Shown one piece after another: positions 7,445 to 16,099 of a stretch of DNA of 64,000 nt. The stretch's first letter is position 1. Every line of letters starts with the position of its first letter. The DNA is from Planctomycetota bacterium (GTDB taxonomy: Bacteria; Planctomycetota; B15-G4; SIAN01). The translations under genes and the position numbers were made by a program. The notes under the pieces were generated by a model that worked only from the letters and a program-made list of their open reading frames with translations, was not told the origin of the DNA and made no database searches. The DNA lies in contig JANQQL010000010.1 of NCBI GenBank assembly GCA_028289345.1, positions 124,001 to 188,000 of the forward strand, given 5' to 3'.

Positions 7445-9337
7445 CTAAGGAATGCGCGCCGGCTCTCCCGGGGGCGTCCCATCAAACCACGGCGCTTCCT
7501 CCAGCTGGTCGCTGCCAACCAGCTGAAAGCGCTGCAATTCCGGGTGATTGGACCATGGTTCCAACGCGAGGGAGTAGGACTCGGCCAACTCGCGATCGCG
7601 CACCGAGCCGAATGCTACACCGTCCAAGATTCCCCAGTGCGCCACCGAGACGGTTTGGCCTTCGACGTGGTAGTCGTACGTCACCAAAGTGTTGGGGTAC
7701 AAGCTCGGCGGAGGAAGTTCGCGCTTGCGCAGCAGGGTTCCCACCACGTGACGAGGCTGGCTTCTGGTTCGGGACGCAAGTCGCTCGCGCCGGGACTCGA
7801 AGCTCGCTTTCACTTCGGCGTCCGCAAGGGCCACTCGAGAAACGGCGACGCCCTCGATCCACCCCGACCAGTCCTGGCGACCGTCCGCTCTCGCTCCCAC
7901 GCACAAGGTCTCGGCCAGGGACCACAGGGGAAAGATCTCCCAGGGCACCGAGAGAATCTTTCGGCCGTCCCGATAGGCGCGACACCCTTGGGCATTCCAA
8001 GTGATGGCCAGATGCGTGGGGCGATCCGCACTCACGGTGCCCAGTGCAATCACTTGCTCCCGCTCCCGCCCTCCCCAAGTCCCGCGCAGGCCCCCTTCCA
8101 CTTGAGTGAGCTCGAACGTGCTTCCCATTTGAAGCACCGTTGCCGGACGAAGGGTTCGGTCCCGAGCCGGGGCAAGGACGAGTTCCAACGTCCCTTCCTT
8201 CGAGTGGTCCAGGTCTTGGAACGCGAGTTTCGTGGTGCTCGCCTCCGCCAAGGCCCGTCCCCCCTCGAGGATCAACTCGAACGAGGTACCCCAGCGGGCC
8301 CTCCCCTGCTTCTCCCAACGACAGAGCGAATGTTCCGCAGTTCGCGTGATCAGAGTGTTCGACGATTGCCCAGAATCCCACACGAACACCACTTGCTCTT
8401 TTCGTCTTGGCCAGGGACCGGGGGACGTGGGACTCGCTCGAACTCTGGCCAACCAGGCTTGGTCTCTCACAGCCGCGGTCGAGGTCCAATCCCCGTACAT
8501 GCCGTGCTTGGCTCGGCCCAAGGTCCCGACCCGAGTGCAGCGGTTGCCATCAACGGTCATCACCACCATGGTTTGGTGGTGTTCATCGACGGCGACAAGG
8601 AACCGAGGATCGGCGCTGGCGAACCGGTGGTTGTCATAGCCCCCCGCGTACTTCCACCACAGGACTCGAGTCATTCCTCCGGGGCGAATGGCGGTCAGGT
8701 CGCATTTTTTGTGAGGGTTGTGCAGGGAGGTCACGGTCCGGCCGTCGACCGACAAGCTCACCGAGCAAGTGCCCGGGACTCGTCCGGAACGTCCTTCGGA
8801 AGTCTTCCAGCCATGGTCGGCCACGTAGGACCAAACACCGTCTTTGGCGAATCGAACATCGCACTCGTAACCCCCGGTGCCGAGCTCCGTCAACTCAGGG
8901 ATCGGCTCTTGCGCACCGTCGAGTCCGACGCGCAGCCATTGCTTCTCTTTGCCGTGATTTGAAACCACCGCGACCGACTGATCCGACAACCAGTGGACCC
9001 CACCGGCAGGTTCGACGGAATCGGCAATGACGTAGATCGTCGGATCTCCTTGGCGAAGTCTTCCTTTCGCCGAAGTCCCGTCGATCCAAGCCACCCGACG
9101 ACCATCGGGAGAGAACTCGGGTTGGTTTCCGTTGGCGAGAAACTCGCTTTGGCCGGAGTCGAGTTCGGTGAGATACAGCCTCCCTTCCGCATGGTGAACC
9201 AAGGCGCCACCGGTAGGACACTCGTCGCGCAACCAGCCGAGGTTCTCGGGACTCGGCGGCGATTCGTCACACGCACTGGTCGCAACCCCGCCCAACAGAG
9301 AGAACCCCACCGTCAAGGCGATTCGTCGTCGATCCAT
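7445..9337 (-). CDS. Probable lipoprotein with TolB-like propeller and LamG-like domain
   Basis: 630 residues. The ATG has an AAGGAG box and starts a signal sequence ending at VATSAC, a plausible though imperfect lipobox, so the product may be an envelope lipoprotein. The N-terminal half shows WD40/TolB-type blades (QPEFSPDGRRVAWIDG and similar). The C-terminal half, from about residue 350, resembles a LamG/concanavalin-like domain (ITWNAQGCRAYRDGRKI, then WSGWIEGVAVSRVALADAEV). Such domains bind carbohydrate or protein. The gene leads the MBOAT-AlgJ operon, so a role in presenting, binding or sensing the acetylated polymer is possible, but the function is inferred only from context. Confidence 0.75.
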   Translation of the reverse strand: MDRRRIALTVGFSLLGGVATSACDESPPSPENLGWLRDECPTGGALVHHAEGRLYLTELDSGQSEFLANGNQPEFSPDGRRVAWIDGTSAKGRLRQGDPTIYVIADSVEPAGGVHWLSDQSVAVVSNHGKEKQWLRVGLDGAQEPIPELTELGTGGYECDVRFAKDGVWSYVADHGWKTSEGRSGRVPGTCSVSLSVDGRTVTSLHNPHKKCDLTAIRPGGMTRVLWWKYAGGYDNHRFASADPRFLVAVDEHHQTMVVMTVDGNRCTRVGTLGRAKHGMYGDWTSTAAVRDQAWLARVRASPTSPGPWPRRKEQVVFVWDSGQSSNTLITRTAEHSLCRWEKQGRARWGTSFELILEGGRALAEASTTKLAFQDLDHSKEGTLELVLAPARDRTLRPATVLQMGSTFELTQVEGGLRGTWGGREREQVIALGTVSADRPTHLAITWNAQGCRAYRDGRKILSVPWEIFPLWSLAETLCVGARADGRQDWSGWIEGVAVSRVALADAEVKASFESRRERLASRTRSQPRHVVGTLLRKRELPPPSLYPNTLVTYDYHVEGQTVSVAHWGILDGVAFGSVRDRELAESYSLALEPWSNHPELQRFQLVGSDQLEEAPWFDGTPPGEPARIP

Positions 9338-9421
9338 CTTCACACTCCTTGCCTCCGTCCCGCCGCCATCGCCTTGACGAAGCGGATCCTGCAGCTGCCG
9401 AGTCAGCCAGGCCGTCGCCAT

Positions 9422-9489
9422 TGTGAAAAATTCTTTTCTATTCCTATCGAAAGCGTCCCCACGACACAAGGCGTGTGAAATATTTTTTT
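9422..9489. repeat. Pair of AT-rich direct repeats in a divergent promoter region
   Basis: Two 16-base segments, TGTGAAAAATTCTTTT at 9422-9437 and TGTGAAATATTTTTTT at 9474-9489, match at 14 of 16 positions and start 52 bases apart (about five helical turns). They stand out in otherwise GC-rich DNA and lie between the divergent lipoprotein and BlaI-like genes. They could be operator sites or UP-type promoter elements. The classical BlaI TACA/TGTA dyad is not seen. Confidence 0.45.
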
Positions 9490-9499
9490 CGGCCACCTT

Positions 9500-9528
9500 T
9501 TGACAGCCAAGCCCGACCCGACTATCAC
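9500..9528 (+). promoter_or_regulatory. Sigma-70-like promoter for the BlaI/BlaR1 genes
   Basis: A perfect TTGACA at 9500-9505 is followed after 17 bases by TATCAC at 9523-9528, a good match to a housekeeping promoter. It lies about 60 bases upstream of the BlaI-like start and just downstream of an AT-rich direct repeat. Orientation and spacing fit transcription of the regulator/peptidase pair. Confidence 0.6.
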
Positions 9529-9590
9529 GGAAGCACAGAGCGGAGACCATGCGGCCCCCTCTTCGTGGACATCCTGGGAGGCACCGTTCC

Positions 9591-9974
9591 ATGGGTCGAG
9601 GACCACGGGAACTCAGTCGGCTCGAACGAGAAATCATGGACGCCATCTATCGAGTCGGGGAAGCCACTGCGGCGGACGTGGCCGACGAGATGAGCAATCA
9701 GGACTCGTTCGATTCCATTCGAGTCACTCTCGGAATCCTGGAAAAGAAAGGCGTATTGAAGAAACGCCGCGACGGGAACCGCAACGTGTATTCGCCGGCG
9801 GTGTCCGTGACCCGCGCCAAGCGATCCGCGCTCAGGCATCTCCTCCACACGTTTTTCCAAGGGTCTTCTTCCAAAGCCATCCTCACCCTGATGGACACCA
9901 GCAAGCTTTCGGAAGATGAGTTCGACGAAATCGAAGCCATGCTCCGCAAGCGTCGAAAGGAGCGACGCCAATGA
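9591..9974 (+). CDS. BlaI/MecI/CopY-type winged-helix repressor
   Basis: 127 residues. The N-terminal part is a winged helix of the penicillinase-repressor family (LSRLEREIMDAIYRVGEATAADV, then a recognition helix with SIRVTLGILEKKGVLKKRRDG and a wing ending in YSPAVS). The C-terminal helices should dimerise. The ATG at 9591 has GGGAGG nine bases upstream; an in-frame ATG 42 bases earlier gives an Arg/Pro-rich extension that looks non-coding. The stop overlaps the peptidase start (ATGA). In known systems the BlaR1 peptidase inactivates such repressors on signal. It probably regulates its own operon and perhaps the divergent lipoprotein operon. Confidence 0.9.
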   Translation: MGRGPRELSRLEREIMDAIYRVGEATAADVADEMSNQDSFDSIRVTLGILEKKGVLKKRRDGNRNVYSPAVSVTRAKRSALRHLLHTFFQGSSSKAILTLMDTSKLSEDEFDEIEAMLRKRRKERRQ

Positions 9975-11617
9975 CCACGGCATTCCTCGCATGGGTTGTG
10001 CAGCAGTCGTGGACCATGGATCTGGTCAAGAGCACGACGGTGTTCGTCGCTGCCCTCTTGATTCTGCGCTTCGCCAGAAATCACTCCGCCAGCGTTCGTC
10101 ACCAAGTGGCGAGTGCGGGACTCCTGGTGGGAGTCGCTTTGCCATTCCTGGGACCCATCGTCCCCTCGATCGAGTTGCCGGAGACCTCGCTCAGTCGTCT
10201 CCGGACAGCCACTCTCGCCGATGGATCCACTCCGTCGGCCCCCGCGAAGGTGACCCCGGCCGCCTCTTCCCCCGCTCCGAACCGCTCCAGCGAGTGGTCA
10301 CCGTTCGACGTGCCCTCCATGTGCTTGCTGATCTGGACCGCTGGCACTCTGTTCCTGGTGGTCGCACGACTGCGCGACTTTCAAAGAGTTCGCCGATTGA
10401 CCCATCGGTCGACGGAGAACGCACCCTTGCAATCAATCGCCGGCGAGATTGCCGCTCGCTTGGGAGTGAGATCCTTCGACGTACGGCTTCACGACGACGT
10501 TCCCGTTCCTCTGACGTGGGGGTTTCGCCGCACCTGGGTTTTGCTCCCGACCTCGGCGGCAACCTGGCCGCTCGCCCGACAGGAAGCCATCTTGCTTCAT
10601 GAGCTGCTCCACGCCAAACGCCGGGATTATCTTGTGCTATGGGCGGTAGAGCTTTCTCGCTGTGTGTCTTGGTTCCACCCGATGGCCTGGTGGCTGGCTC
10701 GAAGGTCTTCCATCGAATGCGAACTGGCCTGCGATGAGGCGGTCGTCGATCACGGCATGCAACCGTGGAACTACGCGAATCTGTTGCTCGAAATCGCCAG
10801 AACGGCTCGCGGAGGGACTCCCGAGATCGGCCTCGCTGCGGTCCGGCCGGGTGGTCTCGCTCATCGCGTGCAGAAGATTCTGGAGCCTTTGCCCCCTTCG
10901 CGCCGTCTGGTGAGAACCCGGGCCCTGGCAATCGGCGCCTTGCTCTTGGTTGCCGGCGGAGCGGCCCCTTGGAGCGCCGCGCGTCCCCCATCCGAACTCC
11001 ATCTGGAAGTCCACGAACTCCAACGCGCACTCTGGCTTCTTGGCGACCTCGAAGATCCCCGCTCTCTCGATCGATTGATTCGATCGCTGCAAGATCCGCG
11101 CGCGGCGGTGCGCGCCACGGCGGCCTGGTCCCTGGGGGAAATCAAACAGCCAGCCGCCCTCCCCGCTCTGTCCAAGGCCCTTCAAGACGAGGACTTGTAC
11201 GTTCGAGAAATGGTGATTCGAGCCATCGGTGAGCACGAAAACACTGGCTCCTTGCCGACTTTGGAATCTCTGCTTTCCGTCGAGGAACCAACCCTTCGAG
11301 CCGCGGTCGCCTGGGCATTCAGTCAGATTCGCCATGGCCGATCCGTCAACGCTCTGAGTCAGTTGTCCCGGGACCCGGACGCCAGCGTGCGTCTACAAGC
11401 CCTGGTCGGGCTCGACGATCTGCGCCAACCGGTCGTTCCCGTTGCCAAACGGCGACTCGCCGATCCTGACCCCGGGATTCGCGCCTGGGCTTGCCGGACT
11501 CTGGGAGTGCACAACGCGTCCGAGGCGGTGGATCGATTGCTGGCGGCCCTTCGCGACCCTCACCCCGAAGTGCGAGCCGCGGCAAGCTGGGCTCTCGACG
11601 AAGTGAGTTCGCACTGA
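9971..11617 (+). CDS. BlaR1/M56-family membrane metallopeptidase with C-terminal HEAT repeats
   Basis: 548 residues. Hydrophobic segments lie near residues 22-33, 46-63, 116-133 and about 314-330, as in BlaR1. The zinc motif HELLH is at 210-214, with a further acidic ligand expected in IECELACDEAV near residue 250, so the peptidase should be active. Instead of a penicillin-binding sensor, the region from about residue 345 to the end consists of HEAT/PBS-lyase-type helical repeats (for example DPRAAVRATAAWSLGEI, DPDPGIRAWACRTLG, DPHPEVRAAASWALDEV). The sensed signal is therefore unlikely to be a beta-lactam bound to a PBP domain. It overlaps the BlaI-like gene by four bases and probably cleaves or releases that repressor. 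Confidence 0.88.
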   Translation: MTTAFLAWVVQQSWTMDLVKSTTVFVAALLILRFARNHSASVRHQVASAGLLVGVALPFLGPIVPSIELPETSLSRLRTATLADGSTPSAPAKVTPAASSPAPNRSSEWSPFDVPSMCLLIWTAGTLFLVVARLRDFQRVRRLTHRSTENAPLQSIAGEIAARLGVRSFDVRLHDDVPVPLTWGFRRTWVLLPTSAATWPLARQEAILLHELLHAKRRDYLVLWAVELSRCVSWFHPMAWWLARRSSIECELACDEAVVDHGMQPWNYANLLLEIARTARGGTPEIGLAAVRPGGLAHRVQKILEPLPPSRRLVRTRALAIGALLLVAGGAAPWSAARPPSELHLEVHELQRALWLLGDLEDPRSLDRLIRSLQDPRAAVRATAAWSLGEIKQPAALPALSKALQDEDLYVREMVIRAIGEHENTGSLPTLESLLSVEEPTLRAAVAWAFSQIRHGRSVNALSQLSRDPDASVRLQALVGLDDLRQPVVPVAKRRLADPDPGIRAWACRTLGVHNASEAVDRLLAALRDPHPEVRAAASWALDEVSSH

Positions 11618-11652
11618 CAGGGATCGGTCGTCCGAAGAAGCCCTCGACAGGA

Positions 11653-13065
11653 TCAGGCCGGCGTGAGAACCGAAGCTCGCTGAGCGACGATGTCCAAGGC
11701 CGCCGTTCGATAGCTCTCGGCCATGGTCGGAAAGTTGAACACGTTGTCAATGAACGCGTCGACCTCGAGTTCGCCGATCATGGCGAGCTGAGCCAAGTGA
11801 ATCAGCTCGCACGCGGACCCGCCGATGGCGTGGGCGCCCAGGATCCGCCTTCCGGATTCATCGCACACCAGTTTCAACATCCCGTCCTCGTCGGCATTGA
11901 TCTGGCCACGGGCAATCTCTTCAAAGCGAGCCCGTCCCACCACCGGCTCTTGCCCGGATTCGCGAACTTGGGTCTCAGTTTGTCCGACGCTCGCGATCTC
12001 GGGAATGGTGTAGATTCCCACGGGCAAGATGTCTCGCCCCTCTCCCAGGTCCAGTCCGAGAGCATGTCGAGCCGCTCTTCGCCCTTGCTCCATGGAGACG
12101 GTGGCCAAAGCCGGAGGGCCAATCACATCCCCCATGGCGTAGATGTGGGAAGCCGACGTCTGGCAGTTTTCATCCACGGCAATGAAGCCACGGTCCGTGA
12201 GCTGCAACCCTGCCGCTTCGCAGTTCATTCCTGCCACCGTTGCAGTTCGCCCCTGGGCGATGAGCAACTTGTCGGCCTTCAAAGGAGGACCCTGGTCTCG
12301 CTCGACAATGACTGAGCCGAGACCATCGTGGAAGATTCGATTCGCCTTCGTCTCCCCGAGAAACCGGCCCCCCATTTCCTCGAAGGTCGTCACGAAACGC
12401 GCCACGATTTCTGGATCCAAGAACCCGAGCGGCGACGGATAGCGATCCATGATCGTGACCTGGACCCCGAGCGATTGGAAGATCGTTGCAAACTCACAGG
12501 CGATCACCCCCGCCCCCACCACCACCAGACTTTCCGGCAAGTAGATCAGAGAAAGGATGGAATCGCTGTCCAGGATGTGCTCGTGATCCACGGGAATCTC
12601 GGGAGGGTTTCGGGGACGAGAACCCGTCGCCACGAAGATCAGCTCCGCGGTGTAGTGATGCAGTGTTCCGTCGGGAGCCGTGATCTGGACGCCGTGATCT
12701 GACTCGAACCGACAGCGGCCGCGAACAACCTCGACCCCGTTGCGACGGAGTTGGTCTCCGAGATACTTGCGATGACCCGACAGCACCTGGGCCAACCGCC
12801 CCATGAGCGTCCTCACCTTGGTATCCGGGCCAATCTCGCTGCCAACCAAGCCACCGGTTCGCCGACGCAGATCCGCAAGGCACATCGCGCTCGCGCGAAG
12901 AGTCTTGCTGGGAATCGTCCCGCGGTAAACACATTCGCCGCCAACGTCGCCCCGTTCGACGAGAACGACACGCCGGCCGGCCTTGGCCGCCTGCACGGCG
13001 GCTTTCTGTCCCGCCGGTCCGCCCCCGATCACGAGCACGTCGCAGTGTTCGGAAACCCCGTTCAT
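11653..13065 (-). CDS. sthA: Soluble pyridine nucleotide transhydrogenase
   Basis: 470 residues, the usual length. FAD-binding VIGGGPAG at residues 12-19 and a second dinucleotide-binding motif (VVVGAGVIACEFATIF) are visible. The region that in lipoamide dehydrogenases holds the redox disulfide reads GGECVYRGTIPSKTLR: the second Cys is Thr, as in SthA, which separates it from disulfide reductases. It should exchange reducing equivalents between NADPH and NADH in the cytoplasm. Its ATG overlaps the stop of the upstream HDOD gene (ATGA), so the two are translationally coupled. It is convergent with the BlaR1-like gene. Confidence 0.92.
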   Translation of the reverse strand: MNGVSEHCDVLVIGGGPAGQKAAVQAAKAGRRVVLVERGDVGGECVYRGTIPSKTLRASAMCLADLRRRTGGLVGSEIGPDTKVRTLMGRLAQVLSGHRKYLGDQLRRNGVEVVRGRCRFESDHGVQITAPDGTLHHYTAELIFVATGSRPRNPPEIPVDHEHILDSDSILSLIYLPESLVVVGAGVIACEFATIFQSLGVQVTIMDRYPSPLGFLDPEIVARFVTTFEEMGGRFLGETKANRIFHDGLGSVIVERDQGPPLKADKLLIAQGRTATVAGMNCEAAGLQLTDRGFIAVDENCQTSASHIYAMGDVIGPPALATVSMEQGRRAARHALGLDLGEGRDILPVGIYTIPEIASVGQTETQVRESGQEPVVGRARFEEIARGQINADEDGMLKLVCDESGRRILGAHAIGGSACELIHLAQLAMIGELEVDAFIDNVFNFPTMAESYRTAALDIVAQRASVLTPA

Positions 13066-13922
13066 GACAATGCCTCCGCGGCTTGGCGCACCGCTTCCCC
13101 CTTCTCAAACAAAGGAGCAAGTTCGTCCGCGTAGAGCCCCAAGAACGTGAGCTGCGGCTGGACGGAGGAGAGATCGAACTCGGTCCCGGCCTCGTGGACC
13201 GACCAGTGGGCCAACCGGTCGCCCAGATGGGTCGTGGCGGCTTCCTCCTGAAACTCTTCGGCGTCCTCCCAATGGTGGTGGAAGGCCACCGAGCCAACCA
13301 CCCAACCGGGCATGTCCCACTCCCCGAGGATGCGGCCGCCCACGTCTTCGTGAAGCACGTCCATCAACAAGACGATTTCGTCGTTGGTCAGCTCTCCCTC
13401 TTCGTCTTGCAGGATGTCGACGACCGCCTGCAAGACCACGGGCCTTCCCACATCGTGCAACAGGCCGCTCAGAAATGCCCCTTCCACATTGCGACGACGC
13501 TGGCGGGCAATTTCCTTGCACCAAGCGGCAGCGGTCGCCGAGTGCTTCCAGAGGCTGGCCAGCGGTTGTTCGTAGCCTTTCACTCGAAACACCTTGCCTT
13601 GCACGGCCACTCCGATGGCGATCCCGCAGATGGCCCGAAACCCCAGCCGACTCACCGCCTGGGACAGAGACACGATGGGCTGAGTCGGTGCATAGGCGGC
13701 ACTGTTGGCAATCCGCAACACATGTCCAGCCAGAGAAACATCCTGCTGGAGAAGCTGAGCCAATTCGCTCGCGTCACACGAGTCGTCATTGCAAACGGCC
13801 ACCACCCGTGCGGCGGTGTCCGGCAACAACGGCAGTTCCAGACGGCCCTCTTCCATCCAGCGCAGAACCTGCCCATGAACGGAAGTCGCGGATTTCGAAA
13901 GATCGAGAGTTGAAGGATTCAT
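13062..13922 (-). CDS. HDOD domain signalling protein
   Basis: 286 residues, essentially one HDOD domain. Visible hallmarks are the LPLLPDTAARVVAV opening, DASELAQLLQQDVSLAGHVLRIANSAAY, and LSGLLHDVGRPVVL, which retains the His-Asp pair. HDOD proteins act in signalling, often linked to cyclic nucleotides or cell-cycle control; most are thought not to be active phosphohydrolases. The start at 13922 is chosen because an AGGA box lies about 5 bases upstream and the longer frame gives an Arg-rich, non-conserved extension. The gene overlaps sthA, a pairing with redox metabolism I do not know as standard. Confidence 0.85.
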   Translation of the reverse strand: MNPSTLDLSKSATSVHGQVLRWMEEGRLELPLLPDTAARVVAVCNDDSCDASELAQLLQQDVSLAGHVLRIANSAAYAPTQPIVSLSQAVSRLGFRAICGIAIGVAVQGKVFRVKGYEQPLASLWKHSATAAAWCKEIARQRRRNVEGAFLSGLLHDVGRPVVLQAVVDILQDEEGELTNDEIVLLMDVLHEDVGGRILGEWDMPGWVVGSVAFHHHWEDAEEFQEEAATTHLGDRLAHWSVHEAGTEFDLSSVQPQLTFLGLYADELAPLFEKGEAVRQAAEALS

Positions 13923-14153
13923 GATTCCTGAGTCATCGGTCCGAATCGGGCGCATGCTGGACGGGATTCCTTCCCGGTGACGAATCATTGAACGCCGTCG
14001 TCTGCTCTCGGACCGGTGGCCCTTCATTCCCTAAGGAAACTCACGGATTCACCCTGCCGGTTTTCCGGAGGCTTCCGTGACAGCGAAAGTGGCTTCCGCT
14101 ACATTCCCGCTCGATGCCCGCGGACTTTGGCGTGGAAGGAAAACAGCCCGACA

Positions 14154-15833
14154 ATGACGGTTTCCCAACCGGCACGCAGCCCGAGAAGCACAGGATGGAC
14201 GATTCTGTTCTTTGCTCTGCCGTGGCTCTACTTCGGTGCCTATGGATTCCATGGCTACAGCGACATCGACCATGGCTTCGTGACAGGCCTGGCCTGGCGG
14301 GTTCTCCAGGGGGAAACGGTCTACACGGACTTCTTGTACGTTCGCCCGCCACTCACCCCTTACTTGCACGCTCTGGTTCTCTGGATGCTTCCGGATTCCT
14401 ACGGTGTGCTTGGGGAACGCTTGCTGTTCTTTCTCACCCTGTGGTTGAGCGTGGCGCTGGTCGTCAAAGCGTTGAGCCGCCGTGGGGCCCTGGCCGAACT
14501 CGGGCTTTCGGCAGGTTTGCTGGGGTGCCTCGGCTTCGTGTTCACCTGCCACAACCTCTCGCCGATTCCTTGGCATACGGTGGACGGCGTGCTCTTCGCC
14601 AGCTTGGGGCTTTGGCTGTTCGTCCAAGGGCCTCGCTGGCCTTGGACGGCTGGCGGATGTGTCGCCCTGATCCTTGCGGCGGCGTGCAAGCAGTCCTTCT
14701 ATCCGCTTCCCTTGGTGGGGATCGCCCTCTGCACCGTGCTGTATGGCCGAGCCGCTGGTATCCGAGCCGCAACCGTCACCGCATCGATCGTCGCGACCTC
14801 CCTGTTGAGCGCCCGCTGGTTTGCCAGCGAGTGGTTTCAAGCAGGGCTCACCCAGACCTCCATGGCGGGACGGCTCGTCGATCTCCTGGATGCGGGAGCC
14901 GGGGAATACCTCGAGTCACTGGTCGTGCTCGGTCCTTTCTTCCTCCTTGTCGCGGCACTCCGACGCTGGGCTCCTGACGGGTGGAGCCGCAAACTCGCCG
15001 GCCCTGGATTGTGGGTCGTGGTGCTGACCCTGCTCGCGATCAATGCGGCACAAGCCTTCGAGGACCAACGCTGGACCAAACCGAGACTGCACTACAGTCA
15101 GATCCCCTTTCTTCTCGCGTTGGTTGCTGGCCTGTGGGAATGGCGTCGAGACCAAGAACGAAGTGCGGTCCTCCTGGCAGCCCTCGCGATTTCTTGGTGC
15201 GTGGGCATCAGCTGGGGTGCTCAGTCCCCGCTGCTGTGCTTTACCCCCGCCATCCTCGGCACCTTCTGGTTCCTGAAGCGTCGCTGGGAGTTTCAGCCTT
15301 CTCCCAAGTATTCCGCAGGTCTTCTGTCGGCGACCGCGCTGCTGTTCTTTCTTCTCCACCGCTTTCCCTATGCCGACGACCCAAGGTCCCGCTGCATCAA
15401 TCACCTGGGAGACGTCTACCCTCGCCTGTCTGGAATCTACGCGGGCAACTGGGGCTTTGCTCCGTACGAAGAGCTGGCGTCTCTCCGCAAGGAACACCCT
15501 GGCCGCTTCGCGGTTCTTCCCGCAGTCCCTGTCGCTCATTACGTGACGCAAACCAAATCTCCTCTTCCCGTGGACTGGTTTCTCAACGTCGAGGCGAACG
15601 GGACTCACTGGCGGGATCGCTTGTTGCGCCAGCTGAACGAAGACACCCAGGTGGTGTTCCTTCAAAAGCGCCACTTGGAGTCGATGAACGACGACGGGCA
15701 CCGTTACGGTTGTTGGCTGGGCAAGTACGTCTTGGACCACTGGACCCGAATCGGCAAGTCGCGCCACTACCTCGTCTATGCCCCGCCGAGGCCAGCGGCG
15801 CGAGTTCCCGATTCTCCCCCGCTCGCGGAGTGA
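14154..15833 (+). CDS. Polytopic membrane protein, GT-C-like glycosyltransferase
   Basis: 559 residues with about ten hydrophobic segments spread over the first 430 residues, followed by a soluble C-terminal domain. The first external loop has acidic residues (SDIDHGF) followed by WRVLQGETVYTDF and PPLTPYLHALVLW, the pattern of GT-C/PMT-family enzymes in which the loop Asp is catalytic. Such enzymes use polyprenyl-phosphate sugars to modify lipids or proteins on the outer face. The ATG is preceded by GGAAGGA, though at rather long spacing. It is divergent from the HDOD gene. The acceptor is unknown. Confidence 0.75.
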   Translation: MTVSQPARSPRSTGWTILFFALPWLYFGAYGFHGYSDIDHGFVTGLAWRVLQGETVYTDFLYVRPPLTPYLHALVLWMLPDSYGVLGERLLFFLTLWLSVALVVKALSRRGALAELGLSAGLLGCLGFVFTCHNLSPIPWHTVDGVLFASLGLWLFVQGPRWPWTAGGCVALILAAACKQSFYPLPLVGIALCTVLYGRAAGIRAATVTASIVATSLLSARWFASEWFQAGLTQTSMAGRLVDLLDAGAGEYLESLVVLGPFFLLVAALRRWAPDGWSRKLAGPGLWVVVLTLLAINAAQAFEDQRWTKPRLHYSQIPFLLALVAGLWEWRRDQERSAVLLAALAISWCVGISWGAQSPLLCFTPAILGTFWFLKRRWEFQPSPKYSAGLLSATALLFFLLHRFPYADDPRSRCINHLGDVYPRLSGIYAGNWGFAPYEELASLRKEHPGRFAVLPAVPVAHYVTQTKSPLPVDWFLNVEANGTHWRDRLLRQLNEDTQVVFLQKRHLESMNDDGHRYGCWLGKYVLDHWTRIGKSRHYLVYAPPRPAARVPDSPPLAE

Positions 15834-16099
15834 ACGAGCCCGCGGTGACACGGACCAGTTCCAGGGCCCCAAGCCCCTGGAATGACGCTTCGATCCTGGA
15901 GCGATCGGCGCGCGTTCCCCCTGGGATCCGTCGTGACGGGAGGTCGGGAATCCCCCAAACAAGAACCGAACGACCGCCGAGTTCCATGGGCCAGAGCCGA
16001 TCTCCGCCGGAGGCACGGGGTGCGAAAGCGTCGCTCCTTGACCAGTGCTAAGATCGGCGCCACCCCAAAACCACCCTTCCGCTCCCCAGGGGGATTGCC

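Noticed and set aside
7301..8962. 553-codon plus-strand frame opposite the propeller/LamG gene
   Set aside because: It lies antisense to a gene with a signal peptide, ribosome binding site and recognisable blades; its own product has no domain features.
9971..11617. Beta-lactam resistance sensor
   Set aside because: The BlaR1-type peptidase lacks a penicillin-binding sensor domain and no beta-lactamase gene is nearby.
11653..13065. Lipoamide dehydrogenase or mercuric reductase
   Set aside because: The second Cys of the redox disulfide is replaced by Thr in the GTIPSKTLR motif, which is the SthA pattern.
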